Shown here: positions 35,408-45,400 of the stretch, one piece after another | Position numbering within the stretch: position 1 is the stretch's first letter | Layout of the letters: every line of letters begins with the position of its first letter | Assembly (NCBI RefSeq): GCF_002798015.1 | Contig: NZ_PGTZ01000002.1 | Coordinates: forward strand, 1-52,775 | Length of the DNA: 52,775 nt | DNA from: Luteimicrobium subarcticum | Lineage (GTDB): Bacteria > Actinomycetota > Actinomycetes > Actinomycetales > Cellulomonadaceae | Direction of reading: 5' to 3' | Notes under the pieces: model-generated | What the model saw: the letters and a program-made list of their open reading frames with translations, nothing else | Databases searched by the model: none | What the model was told of the DNA's origin: nothing | Program-made: the position numbers and the translations under genes

Positions 35408-36055
35408 ATGAGCGACTCCACGCAGGACGAGGCCCCCGACGACGACACCCAGCGTGCGCCGTCCGACGAGGACGACGCGGCCCGCGCCGCGCGCTTCGAG
35501 CGCGACGCGCTCGTGTACCTCGACCCGCTGTACGCGGCGGCGATGCGCATGACGCGCAACCCGTCGGACGCGGAAGACCTGGTGCAGGAGACGTTCGCGA
35601 AGGCGTACGCCGCGTTCCACCAGTACCGGCCGGGCACGAACCTCAAGGCGTGGCTCTACCGGATCCTGACGAACACGTTCATCAACACGTACCGCAAGAA
35701 GCAGCGCGAGCCGCTGCAGTCGAACGCGGAGGACGTCGAGGACTGGCAGATCGCGCGCGCGGCGTCGCACACGTCGCAGGGGTTGCGCTCGGCCGAGGCG
35801 GAGGCGCTCGACCGCCTGCCCGACTCCGACGTGAAGCGCGCGCTGCAGGAGCTGCCGGAGGACCGTCGCATGGCCGTGTACTACGCGGACGTCGAGGGCT
35901 TCCCGTACAAGGAGATCGCGGAGATCATGGGGACGCCGATCGGGACGGTGATGTCCCGTCTGCACCGTGGTCGCCGACAGCTGCGCGAGCTGCTGTCGGA
36001 CTACGCGAAGGACCGAGGAATGGTGGGGGCCAGCACCCCCGGAGGCGAGTCGTGA
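35408..36055 (+). CDS. sigR: SigR/SigH-type ECF sigma factor
   Basis: About 215 residues from ATG 35408 (a GTG directly before it is possible; the frame continues far upstream only as shadow). Region 2 is [40 protein letters not shown] and [20 protein letters not shown]. Region 4 is [40 protein letters not shown] and [12 protein letters not shown]. This is the oxidative/thiol-stress sigma factor group, held inactive by the zinc anti-sigma factor encoded next, with which it overlaps by four bases (GTGA). A SigR-like promoter precedes it. Confidence 0.95.
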   Translation: MSDSTQDEAPDDDTQRAPSDEDDAARAARFERDALVYLDPLYAAAMRMTRNPSDAEDLVQETFAKAYAAFHQYRPGTNLKAWLYRILTNTFINTYRKKQREPLQSNAEDVEDWQIARAASHTSQGLRSAEAEALDRLPDSDVKRALQELPEDRRMAVYYADVEGFPYKEIAEIMGTPIGTVMSRLHRGRRQLRELLSDYAKDRGMVGASTPGGES

Positions 36056-36357
36056 ACATCGAACCCATCCCCCACGCGACGGGGGACGACAGCTGCGACC
36101 ACGTGGTCGGGCACCTGTACGAGTACCTGGACTCGGAGATGACTCCCGAGGACGCGGAGCGCATGCGCGCGCACCTGGCGCACTGCTCGCCGTGCCTCGC
36201 CGAGCTCGGTCTCGACGAGCTGGTGCGCCAGGTGCTGCGGCGCTCGTGCGCGGACAAGGCGCCCGAGGGTCTGCGGGCGCGGGTGCGCGCGCAGCTCACG
36301 GTGACGCGGACGACGACCGTCACGACGCTGTCGGCGGGCGAGGCGCCCCTGCTCTGA
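36052..36357 (+). CDS. rsrA: RsrA-type zinc-binding anti-sigma factor
   Basis: The 101-residue protein starts at GTG 36052, overlapping sigR. It has the ZAS motif [20 protein letters not shown] with the His-x3-Cys-x2-Cys arrangement, plus an upstream Cys in [20 protein letters not shown]. Oxidation of the paired cysteines releases zinc and SigR, so this pair senses disulfide stress. A C-terminal extension of about 30 residues reads [20 protein letters not shown] hairpin terminator follows 38 bases after the stop. Confidence 0.93.
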   Translation: MNIEPIPHATGDDSCDHVVGHLYEYLDSEMTPEDAERMRAHLAHCSPCLAELGLDELVRQVLRRSCADKAPEGLRARVRAQLTVTRTTTVTTLSAGEAPLL

Positions 36358-36394
36358 CGGCTCCGCTCTGACGGCTCCGCCGCCTGACGAACGG

Positions 36395-36434
36395 ACGGAC
36401 CCCCGGTCCTCTCGAGAGAGGGCCGGGGGTCCGT
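36395..36434. terminator. Hairpin terminator between rsrA and the bL37 gene
   Basis: A near-perfect stem (ACGGACCCCCGGTCCTC on the left arm, complement on the right, one G-U pair) encloses a short loop around 36412-36417. It lies between two converging genes, so it can serve both rsrA and the bL37 gene, which ends at 36450. Confidence 0.75.
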
Positions 36435-36449
36435 CGTGCTCAGGGGGTG

Positions 36450-36524
36450 TCAGGCGTTGGGCCGACGACCGTGGTTCGCGGCGTTGCCCTTGCGGCTACG
36501 ACGCTTGCGACCGCGCTTGCTCAT
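36450..36524 (-). CDS. Ribosomal protein bL37 (24 residues)
   Basis: The complete protein is MSKRGRKRRSRKGNAANHGR followed by RPNA, extremely basic. It matches the tiny 50S protein bL37 found in Mycobacterium ribosomes and encoded next to sigH/rshA there. A good ribosome site (GAAGGAGA) lies seven bases before the ATG. Because it is so short it is easily missed by gene finders; longer antisense frames cover it. It converges on rsrA. Assignment rests on sequence pattern and conserved neighbourhood. Confidence 0.9.
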   Translation of the reverse strand: MSKRGRKRRSRKGNAANHGRRPNA

Positions 36525-36595
36525 GGTGGTCTCCTTCGTGCGGGACGGGGGTCTGTCCCATCGTCCCACATCGGAGGGGTTGCCTTGTGCGCCAA

Positions 36596-36633
36596 CGCGA
36601 TATAACGTGTTTCCGAAGACGAGATATATCGCG
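36596..36633. promoter_or_regulatory. Inverted repeat, probable PadR operator
   Basis: CGCGATATA at 36596-36604 and TATATCGCG at 36625-36633 are perfect 9-bp inverted half-sites 20 bases apart, in an AT-rich pocket (ataacgtgtttccg between them). They lie 40-77 bases before the DUF4097 start, and the same operon encodes a PadR regulator. PadR proteins typically bind ATAT-containing dyads, so autoregulation is likely. The site may also cover the promoter of the divergent bL37 gene. Confidence 0.7.
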
Positions 36634-36672
36634 TGACGCAGGGTCGCGCGTCGAGCACCGAGGGAGAACGTC

Positions 36673-37464
36673 GTGAGCCAGGACGTGTGGAGCATCAAGG
36701 ACGAGGGGACCGTACCGGTCGGCGGGCCGGTCACGGCGCTGGAGGTCGGCCTGGTCGGTGGACGGGTCGACGTGGTCGCCGGTGACGGGCCGGGCGCCCG
36801 CGTCGAGGTCCACGACGTGCACGGGCACCCCGTCGAGGTGTCCAGCAAGAACGGCAAGCTCAAGGTCGGGTACCGCGGGTCGTTCGTCGCGCACCTCGGG
36901 CAGCGCGGGCGCGACCGGGCCGACGTGCAGATCACGGTGCCCGCCGACGTCGCCGTGAACCTCGGGGTGGTGAAGGCGGACGGTCTGGTCGCCGGCATCC
37001 GCGGGAAGATCAAGGCGTCGACCGTGTCCGGACCGGTCGTCGTCGACCAGTGCGAGGGCGAGCTCGAGGTCAGCACCGTCTCCGGCGAGATGGTCGTGCG
37101 CGACCACACCGGCGACGTCAAGGCGTCGAGCGTCAGCGGCCCGCTCACCGTCTCCGGCGCGGTGCCCGTGCTCGAGGCGAGCACCGTCTCGGGCGACCTG
37201 CTCGCCGACCTGACCGTCGCACCGCGCACCGCGACGCTCTCCGGGGTGTCGGCCGACGTGACGCTCCGCGTGCCCGACGCCGACGAGCTCGCCCTGCGCC
37301 TCAACGCGGCCACCGGACGCGTCGTCGTCGACGGTGCCGAGCACACCGACGTCCGGCACAAGGGCGTCGTCCTCGACCGGCGCGCGGGCGGCGACAGCAA
37401 GGCCACGATCAACACCGTGTCGGGCGCGGTGACGGTGCTCAGCGGCCGGACGGCGGACGCCTGA
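36673..37464 (+). CDS. DUF4097-family beta-strand repeat protein
   Basis: The 263-residue protein starts at GTG 36673 behind AGGGAGA. The C-terminal two thirds are a right-handed beta-helix-like repeat: IKASTVSGPVVVDQCEGELE, VSTVSGEMVVRDHTGDVKAS, SVSGPLTVSGAVPVLEASTV, SGDLLADLTVAPRTATLSGV and SKATINTVSGAVTVLSG, the vStvSG repeat typical of DUF4097/LiaX-like proteins. No signal peptide or membrane segment is seen. Related proteins are linked to cell-envelope stress sensing. The stop shares a base with the padR start (TGATG). Confidence 0.9.
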   Translation: MSQDVWSIKDEGTVPVGGPVTALEVGLVGGRVDVVAGDGPGARVEVHDVHGHPVEVSSKNGKLKVGYRGSFVAHLGQRGRDRADVQITVPADVAVNLGVVKADGLVAGIRGKIKASTVSGPVVVDQCEGELEVSTVSGEMVVRDHTGDVKASSVSGPLTVSGAVPVLEASTVSGDLLADLTVAPRTATLSGVSADVTLRVPDADELALRLNAATGRVVVDGAEHTDVRHKGVVLDRRAGGDSKATINTVSGAVTVLSGRTADA

Positions 37465-38084
37465 TGGTCTCCGTCTTCGCGCACGGCGAGCTCCGCCTCT
37501 ACCTCCTCGTCCTGCTCGGCGAGGCGCCCCGGCACGGGTACGACCTCATGACCGCCCTCTCCGACCGGTTCGGCGGCACGTACAAGCCCAGCGCCGGGAC
37601 CGTGTACCCGCGGCTGGCGCGGCTCGAGGAGGAGGGCCTCGTCCGGCGCACCGAGGCGGGCCGCACCGCGCCCTACACGCTCACGGACGCAGGGCGCGCC
37701 GAGCTCGACGCCCGCTCCGACGAGGTCGCACGGCTCGAGGCCGGGATCGACGCGACCGTGCGCGAGCGCGCCGAGTCGCTCCGGGCGGACGTGGCGTCGT
37801 CCATGGACGGGCTGCGGGCGGAGCTCGCGCTCGCGGCCCAGGACGCGCGCACCCGGCGGCGTGACGCCGACGGGAGCCGTGAGGGCGGTGGTGCTCGCGC
37901 GGCTCGGGCGGGCTCCTACAGCGCGCGCCGCGAGGTCGAGGCGATGGTCCAGGCGTTCCGCGACGACCTGCGTGCCGAGCTGCGCCGTGCCGACGCGCGC
38001 GACGCCGTGACCCGGCTGACCGTCGAGACCGCACGCACGGTGCTCGACGCGGCCCGCTCGTCCATCCGCGCCACGCTGAGGTAG
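37464..38084 (+). CDS. PadR-family transcriptional regulator
   Basis: The 206-residue protein starts at ATG 37464, coupled to the DUF4097 gene. The N-terminal winged helix reads HGELRLYLLVLLGEAPRHGY, DLMTALSDRFGGTYKPSAGT, VYPRLARLEEEGLVRRTEAG and YTLTDAGRAELDAR. The C-terminal 110 residues are a long charged coiled coil for dimerisation. It probably represses its own operon through the inverted repeat at 36596-36633 and responds to an envelope signal by way of its partner; both points are inference from context. Confidence 0.92.
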   Translation: MVSVFAHGELRLYLLVLLGEAPRHGYDLMTALSDRFGGTYKPSAGTVYPRLARLEEEGLVRRTEAGRTAPYTLTDAGRAELDARSDEVARLEAGIDATVRERAESLRADVASSMDGLRAELALAAQDARTRRRDADGSREGGGARAARAGSYSARREVEAMVQAFRDDLRAELRRADARDAVTRLTVETARTVLDAARSSIRATLR

Positions 38085-38399
38085 GCGCTGAGGGAGGGCG
38101 TCATGCAGCGCGCTCGGCCCGTCGACGCGTTGCCCGGCCGCGTCATCAGCGGTGATCGCACGTCGGCGAGGAACGTGTCGCCCTGCCAGGCACCGGCCGC
38201 GACCACCGGGCGTCCGAGCGGTGAGCTCTCCAGCCGCACGCCGTGACCGACCTCGACCTGGATGTCCGCGCCGACGCGGGCCGTCAGTAACCGCTCCGGG
38301 TCCGCCGAGCCTCGGACGGGTGCGAGCGACAGCCGTTGCGGCCGATCGGTCCAGGCGCGGCCCCGCACACCGTGACGGGGGCCCTCCTCGCGAGCGCCG
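38085..38399. other. Intergenic region with a possible gene remnant
   Basis: No full gene is supported. On the minus strand, 38368 down to about 38110 stays open with good codon use and reads LTARVGADIQVEVGHGVRLE and SSPLGRPVVAAGAWQGDTFL, resembling the beta-rich end of a hydrolase-type domain, but it has no start and no identifiable rest. It is probably the decayed tail of a lost gene. Confidence 0.35.
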
Positions 38400-39038
38400 T
38401 CAGACCGTCGGGTCGGGCAGTCCCAGCCAGGAGTGCCACCCCGTGTGCAGCACGAGCCACGCGATGAGCCCGTACCCGGCCTGGCCCGGCAGGCCCGTCC
38501 CGGCGCTGGCGAGGTCGGCGAGCCACTGCTCGTGCCCCACGAGCGGGGAGAACGTGTCGACGTACGGGACCCGGCGACGCCCGGCGACGTCCGCGTACGC
38601 GGCCGAGAGCTCGCCGAGCCGCCCGTTCTCCTCGGGTGAGCCGGGCGGGGGACCGACGACGAACGCGGGCGTGCGCTGCTGCTCGGCCACGTCCAGCACG
38701 TTCGCGAGGTTGAGGCGGCTGCGGGCGAGCGACAGCCCGGTGTCGAGGTCGTGGCGGCCGAGCGCCACGACGAGCCGGTTGTCGACCGTGGGCTCGGGGG
38801 AGAAGCGGCGCGCCGTCTCGGCCTGCCAGCGCTCCCCGAGCGCCGTGGACGGCTCCCGCGGGATCGGGAGCGTCATGAGCAGGGTCGTGCCGTCGAACCG
38901 GGTGCGGGCGAGCACGCGGCCCGTCCAGCCGAGGCCGCGGGCGTCCCCGACTCCCGCGACCAGCTCGTCGCCCACGACGCAGATGCGCAGCTCGGTGCGC
39001 TCCGGGCCGTTCGCCGACCAGCCGTTCGTCTGGGTCAC
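38400..39038 (-). CDS. SGNH/GDSL-like protein lacking the usual catalytic Ser and His
   Basis: About 212 residues from the GTG at 39036-39038 (TQTNGWSANGPERTELRICV). Block I reads VVGDELVAGVGDARGLGWTG, with Glu25 where GDSL enzymes have the nucleophile Ser. Further family features are NRLVVALGRHDLDTGLSLAR, RSRLNLANVLDVAEQQRTPA, VPYVDTFSPLVGHEQWLADL and GLPGQAGYGLIAWLVLHTGW. The usual DxxHPG block V is GTGLPG, so the catalytic His is also missing. The fold is clear but hydrolase activity by the standard mechanism is doubtful. The next 200 bases to the epimerase hold no gene. Confidence 0.8.
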   Translation of the reverse strand: MTQTNGWSANGPERTELRICVVGDELVAGVGDARGLGWTGRVLARTRFDGTTLLMTLPIPREPSTALGERWQAETARRFSPEPTVDNRLVVALGRHDLDTGLSLARSRLNLANVLDVAEQQRTPAFVVGPPPGSPEENGRLGELSAAYADVAGRRRVPYVDTFSPLVGHEQWLADLASAGTGLPGQAGYGLIAWLVLHTGWHSWLGLPDPTV

Positions 39039-39238
39039 CGGGTACCGCCCTTCGTCGTCGGGTGCATGCGTCGTGCCGGGGTGTCCCGGGTGGCCGGGAC
39101 GGCCGGGATGCGGTGCCGGGCCGCGTCGCTCGGCACCGCACCATTGTGTCCTACGGGACGCCCCCTGCCCGGGCGGCGTGCCCGCGCGGCGCTCCCGGCG
39201 TGGCGGGCGGAGCGGGTGAAACCCGGCCCGCGCCGGCG

Positions 39239-40264
39239 TCACGCGAGCGACAGGCCCCAGCGGCTCACGTGCTCCTCGCCCGGCGCGAGGACGACGAGCA
39301 GCTCGCCCGTGTTGAACGCGTCCGCCACGCAGGTCATCGGTTCCACCGCGACCGCGGTACGGGCCCACGCCGGCGTGATGTGGTCGCCCGTGCAGACCTG
39401 CCAGGCCGCGAACGACGCGTCCATCCACAGGGACGTGCGCAGGCCGTCGGGCGTCGTCAGGACGGCCCACGAGAGCCCGTGGTCGTCACGCGTCGCACCG
39501 ACCCAGGCGTCGTCGAGGTCGACGCCGTCGAGGGGGAGCCCGGCGCGCAGGTCGTACGGGCCCGCGACGGGCTCGGTGCCCGTGGGAAGCAGGCGCTCGT
39601 CGACGGTGACGTGGTCCGTCGCGTCGAGCCGCAGCGTGCAGTCGTCCACGGCCGCGCCGCGGGTCGACAGCCACGGGTGGAAGCCGAGCCCGAACGGCGC
39701 GGCCTGCGCCCCGGTGGCCCGGGCGCGCGTCGTCACGGTGAGGCCGTCGGCGTCGAGCGCGTAGCGGACCGTGACCTTGAGCCCGAAGGGGTAGCCCGGC
39801 TGCGGCACCGGAACGACGCGGAGCTCGATCGCGTCGGACGTCTGGGTCGTCTCGCGGGCGACCACGCTCCACCGGTCCCAGCACACCAGGCCGTGCAGCG
39901 CGGTGCCGCGCGCGGGCTCGGTGACGGGGACCTGGTACTCCGTGCCGTCGAACGTGTACCGGCCGTCGCGGAGCCGGTTCGGCCACGGGGCGAGGACCGC
40001 GCCGTGGCTCGCGGGTGCGATCACCTCGGCGGCGAAGGGCTGCACGACCTCGACACCGTCCGCCGTGAGCGCCCGCAGGTTCGCGCCCACCTCCGTGACG
40101 ACGGCCTCGTACGGGCCGGCTCGCAGCGTGTGCTGGACCCCCGAGGGGACGTCCTGGCCGGCCGCCGGGGCGGCAGCCGAGGGGGTCGTCGAGGGGCTCT
40201 CCGCGGGGTGGGTCGTGTCAGTCACGGGTGACACCGTAGTGCGCCCGAGCCCGAGCGCACTCAT
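39239..40264 (-). CDS. Aldose 1-epimerase family protein
   Basis: About 341 residues from the ATG at 40262-40264; a GTG at 40225 would remove the first 13 disordered residues, and neither has a strong ribosome site. The galactose-mutarotase fold shows VVTEVGANLRALTADGVEVV, APWPNRLRDGRYTFDGTEYQ, ARGTALHGLVCWDRWSVVAR (catalytic His region), APFGLGFHPWLSTRGAAVDD and ARTAVAVEPMTCVADAFNTG (catalytic Glu). It interconverts anomers of aldoses such as glucose or galactose. It lies 18 bases after the aldo/keto reductase on the same strand, so the two are probably co-transcribed. Confidence 0.88.
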   Translation of the reverse strand: MSALGLGRTTVSPVTDTTHPAESPSTTPSAAAPAAGQDVPSGVQHTLRAGPYEAVVTEVGANLRALTADGVEVVQPFAAEVIAPASHGAVLAPWPNRLRDGRYTFDGTEYQVPVTEPARGTALHGLVCWDRWSVVARETTQTSDAIELRVVPVPQPGYPFGLKVTVRYALDADGLTVTTRARATGAQAAPFGLGFHPWLSTRGAAVDDCTLRLDATDHVTVDERLLPTGTEPVAGPYDLRAGLPLDGVDLDDAWVGATRDDHGLSWAVLTTPDGLRTSLWMDASFAAWQVCTGDHITPAWARTAVAVEPMTCVADAFNTGELLVVLAPGEEHVSRWGLSLA

Positions 40265-40281
40265 CGGGCCGCCACCGGTCG

Positions 40282-41274
40282 TCACCACCGGGAGTGCACG
40301 AGCTCCCGCAGCCGCGCGTCGTACACGTCGCGCACGCCGCGCTCGAACGTCGGCCCGAGCACGGGTGCGCCGCCCGCCGCCGCGCTGCCGCGCGCCTGCG
40401 CCGCGTCCCGCGCGCCCGGGATCACGGTCGAGACGCCCGGCTGCTGCCACGCCCACGCGATCGCTGCCTGCGCGGGCGTGAGCTCGTGCGGGAGGGCGTC
40501 CACGAGCGCGCCGAAGTCCTGTGCCGCCTCGACGCCCACGTCGAACGGCACCCCGGAGAACGTCTCGCCGACGTCGAACGCCGAGCCGTCCCGGTTGTAC
40601 GTCCGGTGGTCGGACTCCGCGAAGGTGGTGTCGCGCGTGTACCGGCCCGACAGGAGGCCCGACGCGAGCGGGACCCGCGCGATGATGCCGACGCCCGCCG
40701 CGGACGCCGCCGGGACGACCTCGTCGAGCGGCTTGAGGCGGAACGCGTTGAGGATGATCTGCACGGACGTGACGTGCGGCCGTGCGATGGCCGCCAGCGC
40801 CTGCTCGCACGTCTCGACGCTCACGCCGTACCCGGCGATCGCGCCGTCCGCCACGAGCGCGTCCAGCGCGTCGTACGTGGCGTCGTCGTCGATCACGGCC
40901 GACGGCGGGCAGTGGAGCTGGACGAGGTCGAGCCGGTCCGTGCGCAGGTTCGTGCGGGAGCGGTCGACCCAGCGGCGGAACGCGTCGGCCGTGTACGACG
41001 CCGGCACCTGCTCGGCGCGCCGGCCCATCTTGGTCGCGACCGTCACCTGCACGTCCGGGCGCTGCGTGAGGTAGTTGCCGATGAGCTGCTCGGAGCGTCC
41101 GTCGCCGTACACGTCCGCGGTGTCGAAGAAGGTCACGCCTTCCTCGACGGCGGCGTCGAGCACCGCGTGCGCGTCGGCGTCGGAGACGTCGCCCCAGTCG
41201 GCGCCGAGCTGCCAGGTGCCGAGACCCACGACCGAGACGAGACGGCCCGTGCGGCCGAGGAGGTGCTGTTCCAT
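40282..41274 (-). CDS. Aldo/keto reductase
   Basis: The 330-residue protein starts at ATG 41272-41274 (EQHLLGRTGRLVSVVGLGTW). The AKR catalytic set is visible: Asp and Tyr in FFDTADVYGDGRSEQLIGN, Lys in VATKMGRR, and His in LDLVQLHCPPSAV. Substrate and cofactor regions follow with QIILNAFRLKPLDEVVPAAS, ARVPLASGLLSGRYTRDTTF and VIPGARDAAQARGSAA. It should reduce an aldehyde, ketone or sugar with NADPH; the substrate is unknown. It is upstream of the epimerase gene on the minus strand. Confidence 0.92.
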   Translation of the reverse strand: MEQHLLGRTGRLVSVVGLGTWQLGADWGDVSDADAHAVLDAAVEEGVTFFDTADVYGDGRSEQLIGNYLTQRPDVQVTVATKMGRRAEQVPASYTADAFRRWVDRSRTNLRTDRLDLVQLHCPPSAVIDDDATYDALDALVADGAIAGYGVSVETCEQALAAIARPHVTSVQIILNAFRLKPLDEVVPAASAAGVGIIARVPLASGLLSGRYTRDTTFAESDHRTYNRDGSAFDVGETFSGVPFDVGVEAAQDFGALVDALPHELTPAQAAIAWAWQQPGVSTVIPGARDAAQARGSAAAGGAPVLGPTFERGVRDVYDARLRELVHSRW

Positions 41275-41400
41275 CCGTCCATCGTGCCGCACGGTCGGGG
41301 CCCCGACGCGCCGGACGGACGCCGACGCGACGCGAGGAGCGTCACACCGGCGCCCGTCCGGGCGGTCGTCGGGCACCTGGCCCGCGGGTGTCTGCCGAGG

Positions 41401-44400
41401 TCAGCGGGCGAAGACCTGCTCGACGAGGGTCTCCTGCTGGGCGCGGTGCTTCTTGGCCGTCCCCGCCGCGGTGGACGCGGACGCCGGGCGCGACGCGACG
41501 CGCACGCGGGGCAGGTCCTCCGGGAGCTGGATGTGCACGAACGACCACGGGCCCTGGTTCTCGGGCTCGTCCTGCGCCCACACGACGTCCTGGGTGCCGT
41601 AGCGGGCCAGCTCGGCCCGGATCTGCTCCTCGGGGAAGGGGTAGAGCTGCTCGAGGCGCAGGATCGCGGTGCGCTCGTCGCCACGCTGCGTGCGCTCTGC
41701 CAGCAGGTCGTAGTACACGCGGCCGCTGCACAGCACGACGCGGTCGACCTTCGCCGGGTCGAGCGTGTCGGGCAGCACGGGCTCGAACGTCCCCGTCGTG
41801 AAGTCCTCGACGGACGACGCCGCCGCCTTGAGGCGCAGCAGCTGCTTGGGCGTGAACACCACGAGCGGCTTGCGCGGTCGGGCGTACGCCTGACGGCGCA
41901 GCAGGTGGAAGTACGACGCCGGCGTGGACGGCTGCGCCACGACCATGTTGTCCTGGGCGCACAGCTGCAGGAAGCGCTCGATGCGCGCGGAGCTGTGGTC
42001 CGGCCCCTGACCCTCGTACCCGTGCGGCAGGAGCATGACGAGCGAGGCGTTCTGGCCCCACTTCTGCTCGGCCGACGAGATGAACTCGTCGATGACGGTC
42101 TGCGCGCCGTTGACGAAGTCGCCGAACTGCGCCTCCCACAGGACGAGCGCGTCGGGGCGCTCGACCGAGTAGCCGTACTCGAACCCGAGGGCCGCGTACT
42201 CCGACAGCGACGAGTCGTACACCCAGAACTTCGCCTGGTCGCCCGACAGGTACAGCAGCGGGGTCCACTCGGCTCCCGTGCTGCGGTCGTGGAAGACCGA
42301 GTGGCGCTGGACGAAGGTGCCGCGGCGCGAGTCCTGCCCGGCGAGACGGACGGGCGTGCCCTCCATGAGCAGCGAGCCGAAGGCGGCGAGCTCGCCGAAG
42401 CCCCAGTCGATACCGCCGTTGGTGGACATCTCGTGGCGCTTCTGCAGGAGCTGGCCGAGCTTCGGGTGGACGGTGAAGCCCTCGGGCGTCTGCGTGTGCA
42501 CGGCACCGACGCGCTCGAGCACCGAGGCGTCGATCGCGGTCTTCCAGCCGACCATCGTGCCGGCGTCCTCGCGCTGCGCCTCCGGGCGCTCGAGGCCCGC
42601 GACGGGCTCGGTCGAGGCCGGCGGGGTGTACCCGCCCTCGCGCGTCTCGGTGAAGACCCGCTCGAGCTGCGCCTGGTAGTCCTTGAGCGCCGTCTCGGCG
42701 TCCTCGACCGTCAGGTCGCCTCGGGCCACGAGGTTCTCGGTGTAGAGCTTGCGCACCGAGCGCTTGTCCTCGATGAGGTTGTACATGAGCGGCTGCGTCA
42801 TCGAGGGGTCGTCGCCCTCGTTGTGACCGCGGCGGCGGTAGCAGACCATGTCGATGACGACGTCCTGGTCGAACTGCTCGCGGAACGCGAAGGCGAGCTC
42901 GGCCACCCGGACGCACGCCTCGGGGTCGTCCCCGTTGACGTGGAAGATCGGGAGCTGGAAGCCCTTGGCGATGTCCGTCGCGTACGTCGTCGAGCGCGAC
43001 GACGACGGCCCGGTGGTGAAGCCGAGCTGGTTGTTGATGATCACGTGGACCGTGCCGCCGGTGCGGTACCCGCGCAGCTGCGCCAGGTTGAGCACCTCGG
43101 GCACGACGCCCTGGCCCGCGAAGGCCGCGTCGCCGTGGAGGAGGATCGGCAGCACGGAGAAGCCGTCGCCGCCCAGGTCGATGCGGTCCTGCTTGGCGCG
43201 GACGATGCCCTCGAGCACCGGGTCGACCGCCTCGAGGTGGGACGGGTTCGCCGCGAGGTAGACCTGCGTCTGCGCGCCGGACTCCGCGGTGAACGTGCCC
43301 TCCGTGCCGAGGTGGTACTTCACGTCGCCCGAGCCCTGGACCGACTTCGGGTCGGTGTTGCCCTCGAACTCCGCGAAGATCTGCGCGTAGCTCTTGCCGG
43401 CGATGTTCGCGAGGACGTTGAGGCGGCCGCGGTGGGCCATGCCGACGCAGACCTCGTCCAGGCCGTTCTCGGCGGCGCGCGACAGGATCGCGTCGAGCAG
43501 CGGGATGACGGACTCGCCGCCCTCGAGCGAGAACCGCTTCTGGCCGACGAACTTCGTCTGCAGGAACGTCTCGAACGCCTCGGCGGAGTTGAGGCGGCGC
43601 AGGATGCGGAGCTGGTCCTCGCGCGGCGTGCGGGCGTACCCGGACTCGAGGCGCTCCTGGATCCAGCGGCGCTGGGCCGGGTCGGCGATGTGCATGTACT
43701 CGAAGCCGATGGTGCGGCAGTACGCGTCGCGCAGCGTCCCGAGGATGTTGCGCAGCGTGTCGCGCGTCTTGCCGCCGAAGCCCGTGACCGGGAACGAGCG
43801 GTCCAGGTCCCACAGCGTCAGGCCGTGGCTCTGGATGTCGAGGTCCGGGTGCTTGCGCTGGCGGTACGTCAGCGGGTCGGTGTCCGCCATGAGATGGCCG
43901 CGCGAGCGGAACGCGTGGATGAGCTCGGCGATGCGGGCCGGCTTGGCGGCCTCCGCCTCGGCGTCGTTCGTGTTGTCGCGCACCCAGCGGATCGGCTCGT
44001 ACGGGATGCGGAGCGCCGCGAACACGCGGTCGTAGAAACCGTCCTCGCCGATGAGCTTGCGCCCGATGATGCGCAGGAAGTCGCCCGAGCCGGCGCCCTG
44101 GATGATGCGGTGGTCGTACGTCGACGTGAGCGTCACGACCTTCGAGACGCCCATGCGGGCGAGCTGCTCCTCGGACGCACCCGCGAACTCGGCGGGGTAG
44201 TCCATCGCGCCGACGCCGATGATCGCGCCCTGGCCCTCCATGAGGCGCGGGACCGAGTGCACGGTGCCGATGCCGCCCGGGTTGGTCAGCGAGATCGTGA
44301 CGCCCTTGAAGTCGTCGACCGCGAGCTTGTTGCCGCGGGCGCGACGCACGACGTCCTCGTACGCGTTCCAGAACTGTGCGAAGTCCATCGACTCGGTGCC

Positions 44401-45219
44401 CTTGATGCCGGGCACGAGGAGCTGGCGCGAGCCGTCCGGCTTGGGCAGGTCGATCGCGATGCCGAGGTTGACGTGCGCGGGCGTGAGCACGCCGGGCTTG
44501 CCGTCGACCTGCGTGTACGACGCGTTCATGGACGGCATCTCGCTGACGGCCTCGACGAGGGCGAAGCCGATGAGGTGCGTGAACGAGATCTTGCCGCCGC
44601 GGGTGCGCGCGAGGTGGTTGTTGATGACGATCCGGTTGTCGACCATGAGCTTGGCCGGCACGGCACGCACCGACGTCGCCGTCGGCACCGAGAGGCTCTG
44701 CTCCATGTTCGTCACGACGCGGGCGGCGGGGCCACGCAGCTTGTCGGCGTGGTCCTCGCCGTCCGCGGCGACCGGGGCCGACGCGGCGGAGCGCGCGGCG
44801 GGGAGGTGCGCGTAGGGCGCGGTCGCGGGCGTCGCGGCGGGGGCGGGCGCTGCCGCGGAGTCGGTGGCGGGCACAGCGGCCGGGGCGGGGGCCGGCGCCG
44901 CTGCGGGCCTCGCGGCGGGGGCGGGCGCCGGTGCTGCTGCGGCGGGGGCGGGCGCGGGTGCTGCTGCGGGCTTCGCGGTCGTCGCAGCGCCGTTCGTGGC
45001 CGTCTCGCCGTTGCCCGACCCGGCGCCCCGCGGCGTGCCACCCTCGGGGCGGTAGTCCGCGAAGAACTCCCACCAGGCGGGGTCCACCGAGTTCTTGTCG
45101 GCGAGATATTGGTCGTAGAGCTCGTCGACCAGCCACTCGTTGGCGCCGAACGTGGCGCGCAGCGCGCTGATCGACTCTGACTCAGCCTTCGGGGACACTC
45201 GGGGATCGCCCACTTTCAC
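41401..45219 (-). CDS. kgd: Kgd, multifunctional 2-oxoglutarate metabolism enzyme (E1 plus E2-like)
   Basis: The 1272-residue protein has the actinobacterial layout: an N-terminal E1 helix ([20 protein letters not shown]), an Ala/Pro/Gly linker (about 60-125), and an E2-like acyltransferase domain without a lipoyl domain ([60 protein letters not shown]). The E1 domain follows, with [60 protein letters not shown] and [19 protein letters not shown]-type sequence. It decarboxylates 2-oxoglutarate in the TCA cycle and can act as carboligase. The GTG at 45219 has a weak ribosome site; an in-frame GTG lies two codons on. Confidence 0.96.
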   Translation of the reverse strand: MKVGDPRVSPKAESESISALRATFGANEWLVDELYDQYLADKNSVDPAWWEFFADYRPEGGTPRGAGSGNGETATNGAATTAKPAAAPAPAPAAAAPAPAPAARPAAAPAPAPAAVPATDSAAAPAPAATPATAPYAHLPAARSAASAPVAADGEDHADKLRGPAARVVTNMEQSLSVPTATSVRAVPAKLMVDNRIVINNHLARTRGGKISFTHLIGFALVEAVSEMPSMNASYTQVDGKPGVLTPAHVNLGIAIDLPKPDGSRQLLVPGIKGTESMDFAQFWNAYEDVVRRARGNKLAVDDFKGVTISLTNPGGIGTVHSVPRLMEGQGAIIGVGAMDYPAEFAGASEEQLARMGVSKVVTLTSTYDHRIIQGAGSGDFLRIIGRKLIGEDGFYDRVFAALRIPYEPIRWVRDNTNDAEAEAAKPARIAELIHAFRSRGHLMADTDPLTYRQRKHPDLDIQSHGLTLWDLDRSFPVTGFGGKTRDTLRNILGTLRDAYCRTIGFEYMHIADPAQRRWIQERLESGYARTPREDQLRILRRLNSAEAFETFLQTKFVGQKRFSLEGGESVIPLLDAILSRAAENGLDEVCVGMAHRGRLNVLANIAGKSYAQIFAEFEGNTDPKSVQGSGDVKYHLGTEGTFTAESGAQTQVYLAANPSHLEAVDPVLEGIVRAKQDRIDLGGDGFSVLPILLHGDAAFAGQGVVPEVLNLAQLRGYRTGGTVHVIINNQLGFTTGPSSSRSTTYATDIAKGFQLPIFHVNGDDPEACVRVAELAFAFREQFDQDVVIDMVCYRRRGHNEGDDPSMTQPLMYNLIEDKRSVRKLYTENLVARGDLTVEDAETALKDYQAQLERVFTETREGGYTPPASTEPVAGLERPEAQREDAGTMVGWKTAIDASVLERVGAVHTQTPEGFTVHPKLGQLLQKRHEMSTNGGIDWGFGELAAFGSLLMEGTPVRLAGQDSRRGTFVQRHSVFHDRSTGAEWTPLLYLSGDQAKFWVYDSSLSEYAALGFEYGYSVERPDALVLWEAQFGDFVNGAQTVIDEFISSAEQKWGQNASLVMLLPHGYEGQGPDHSSARIERFLQLCAQDNMVVAQPSTPASYFHLLRRQAYARPRKPLVVFTPKQLLRLKAAASSVEDFTTGTFEPVLPDTLDPAKVDRVVLCSGRVYYDLLAERTQRGDERTAILRLEQLYPFPEEQIRAELARYGTQDVVWAQDEPENQGPWSFVHIQLPEDLPRVRVASRPASASTAAGTAKKHRAQQETLVEQVFAR

Positions 45220-45400
45220 ACGTGTGGTGGTTCTGCTTCGGGGGGCACCGGCGCTGGTGCTATACCAGCGTAGGCCCTCGGGCGTGCCCCGCGGCGCGCC
45301 CGGGCGCGTCGCCGGGGTGTCGTCACGCGCTGCGCGACGGGGGTCTCCCGTCGATCTTCACGCTCCGTCTGCAAGTGGCAACAGGACGGCAAATGTCCCT

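Noticed and set aside
40294-45180. 1628-codon open frame on the plus strand
   Set aside because: It lies antisense to kgd and the aldo/keto reductase. High GC removes stops in the opposite strand; the translation is Arg/Val/Leu-rich low-complexity sequence with no motifs.
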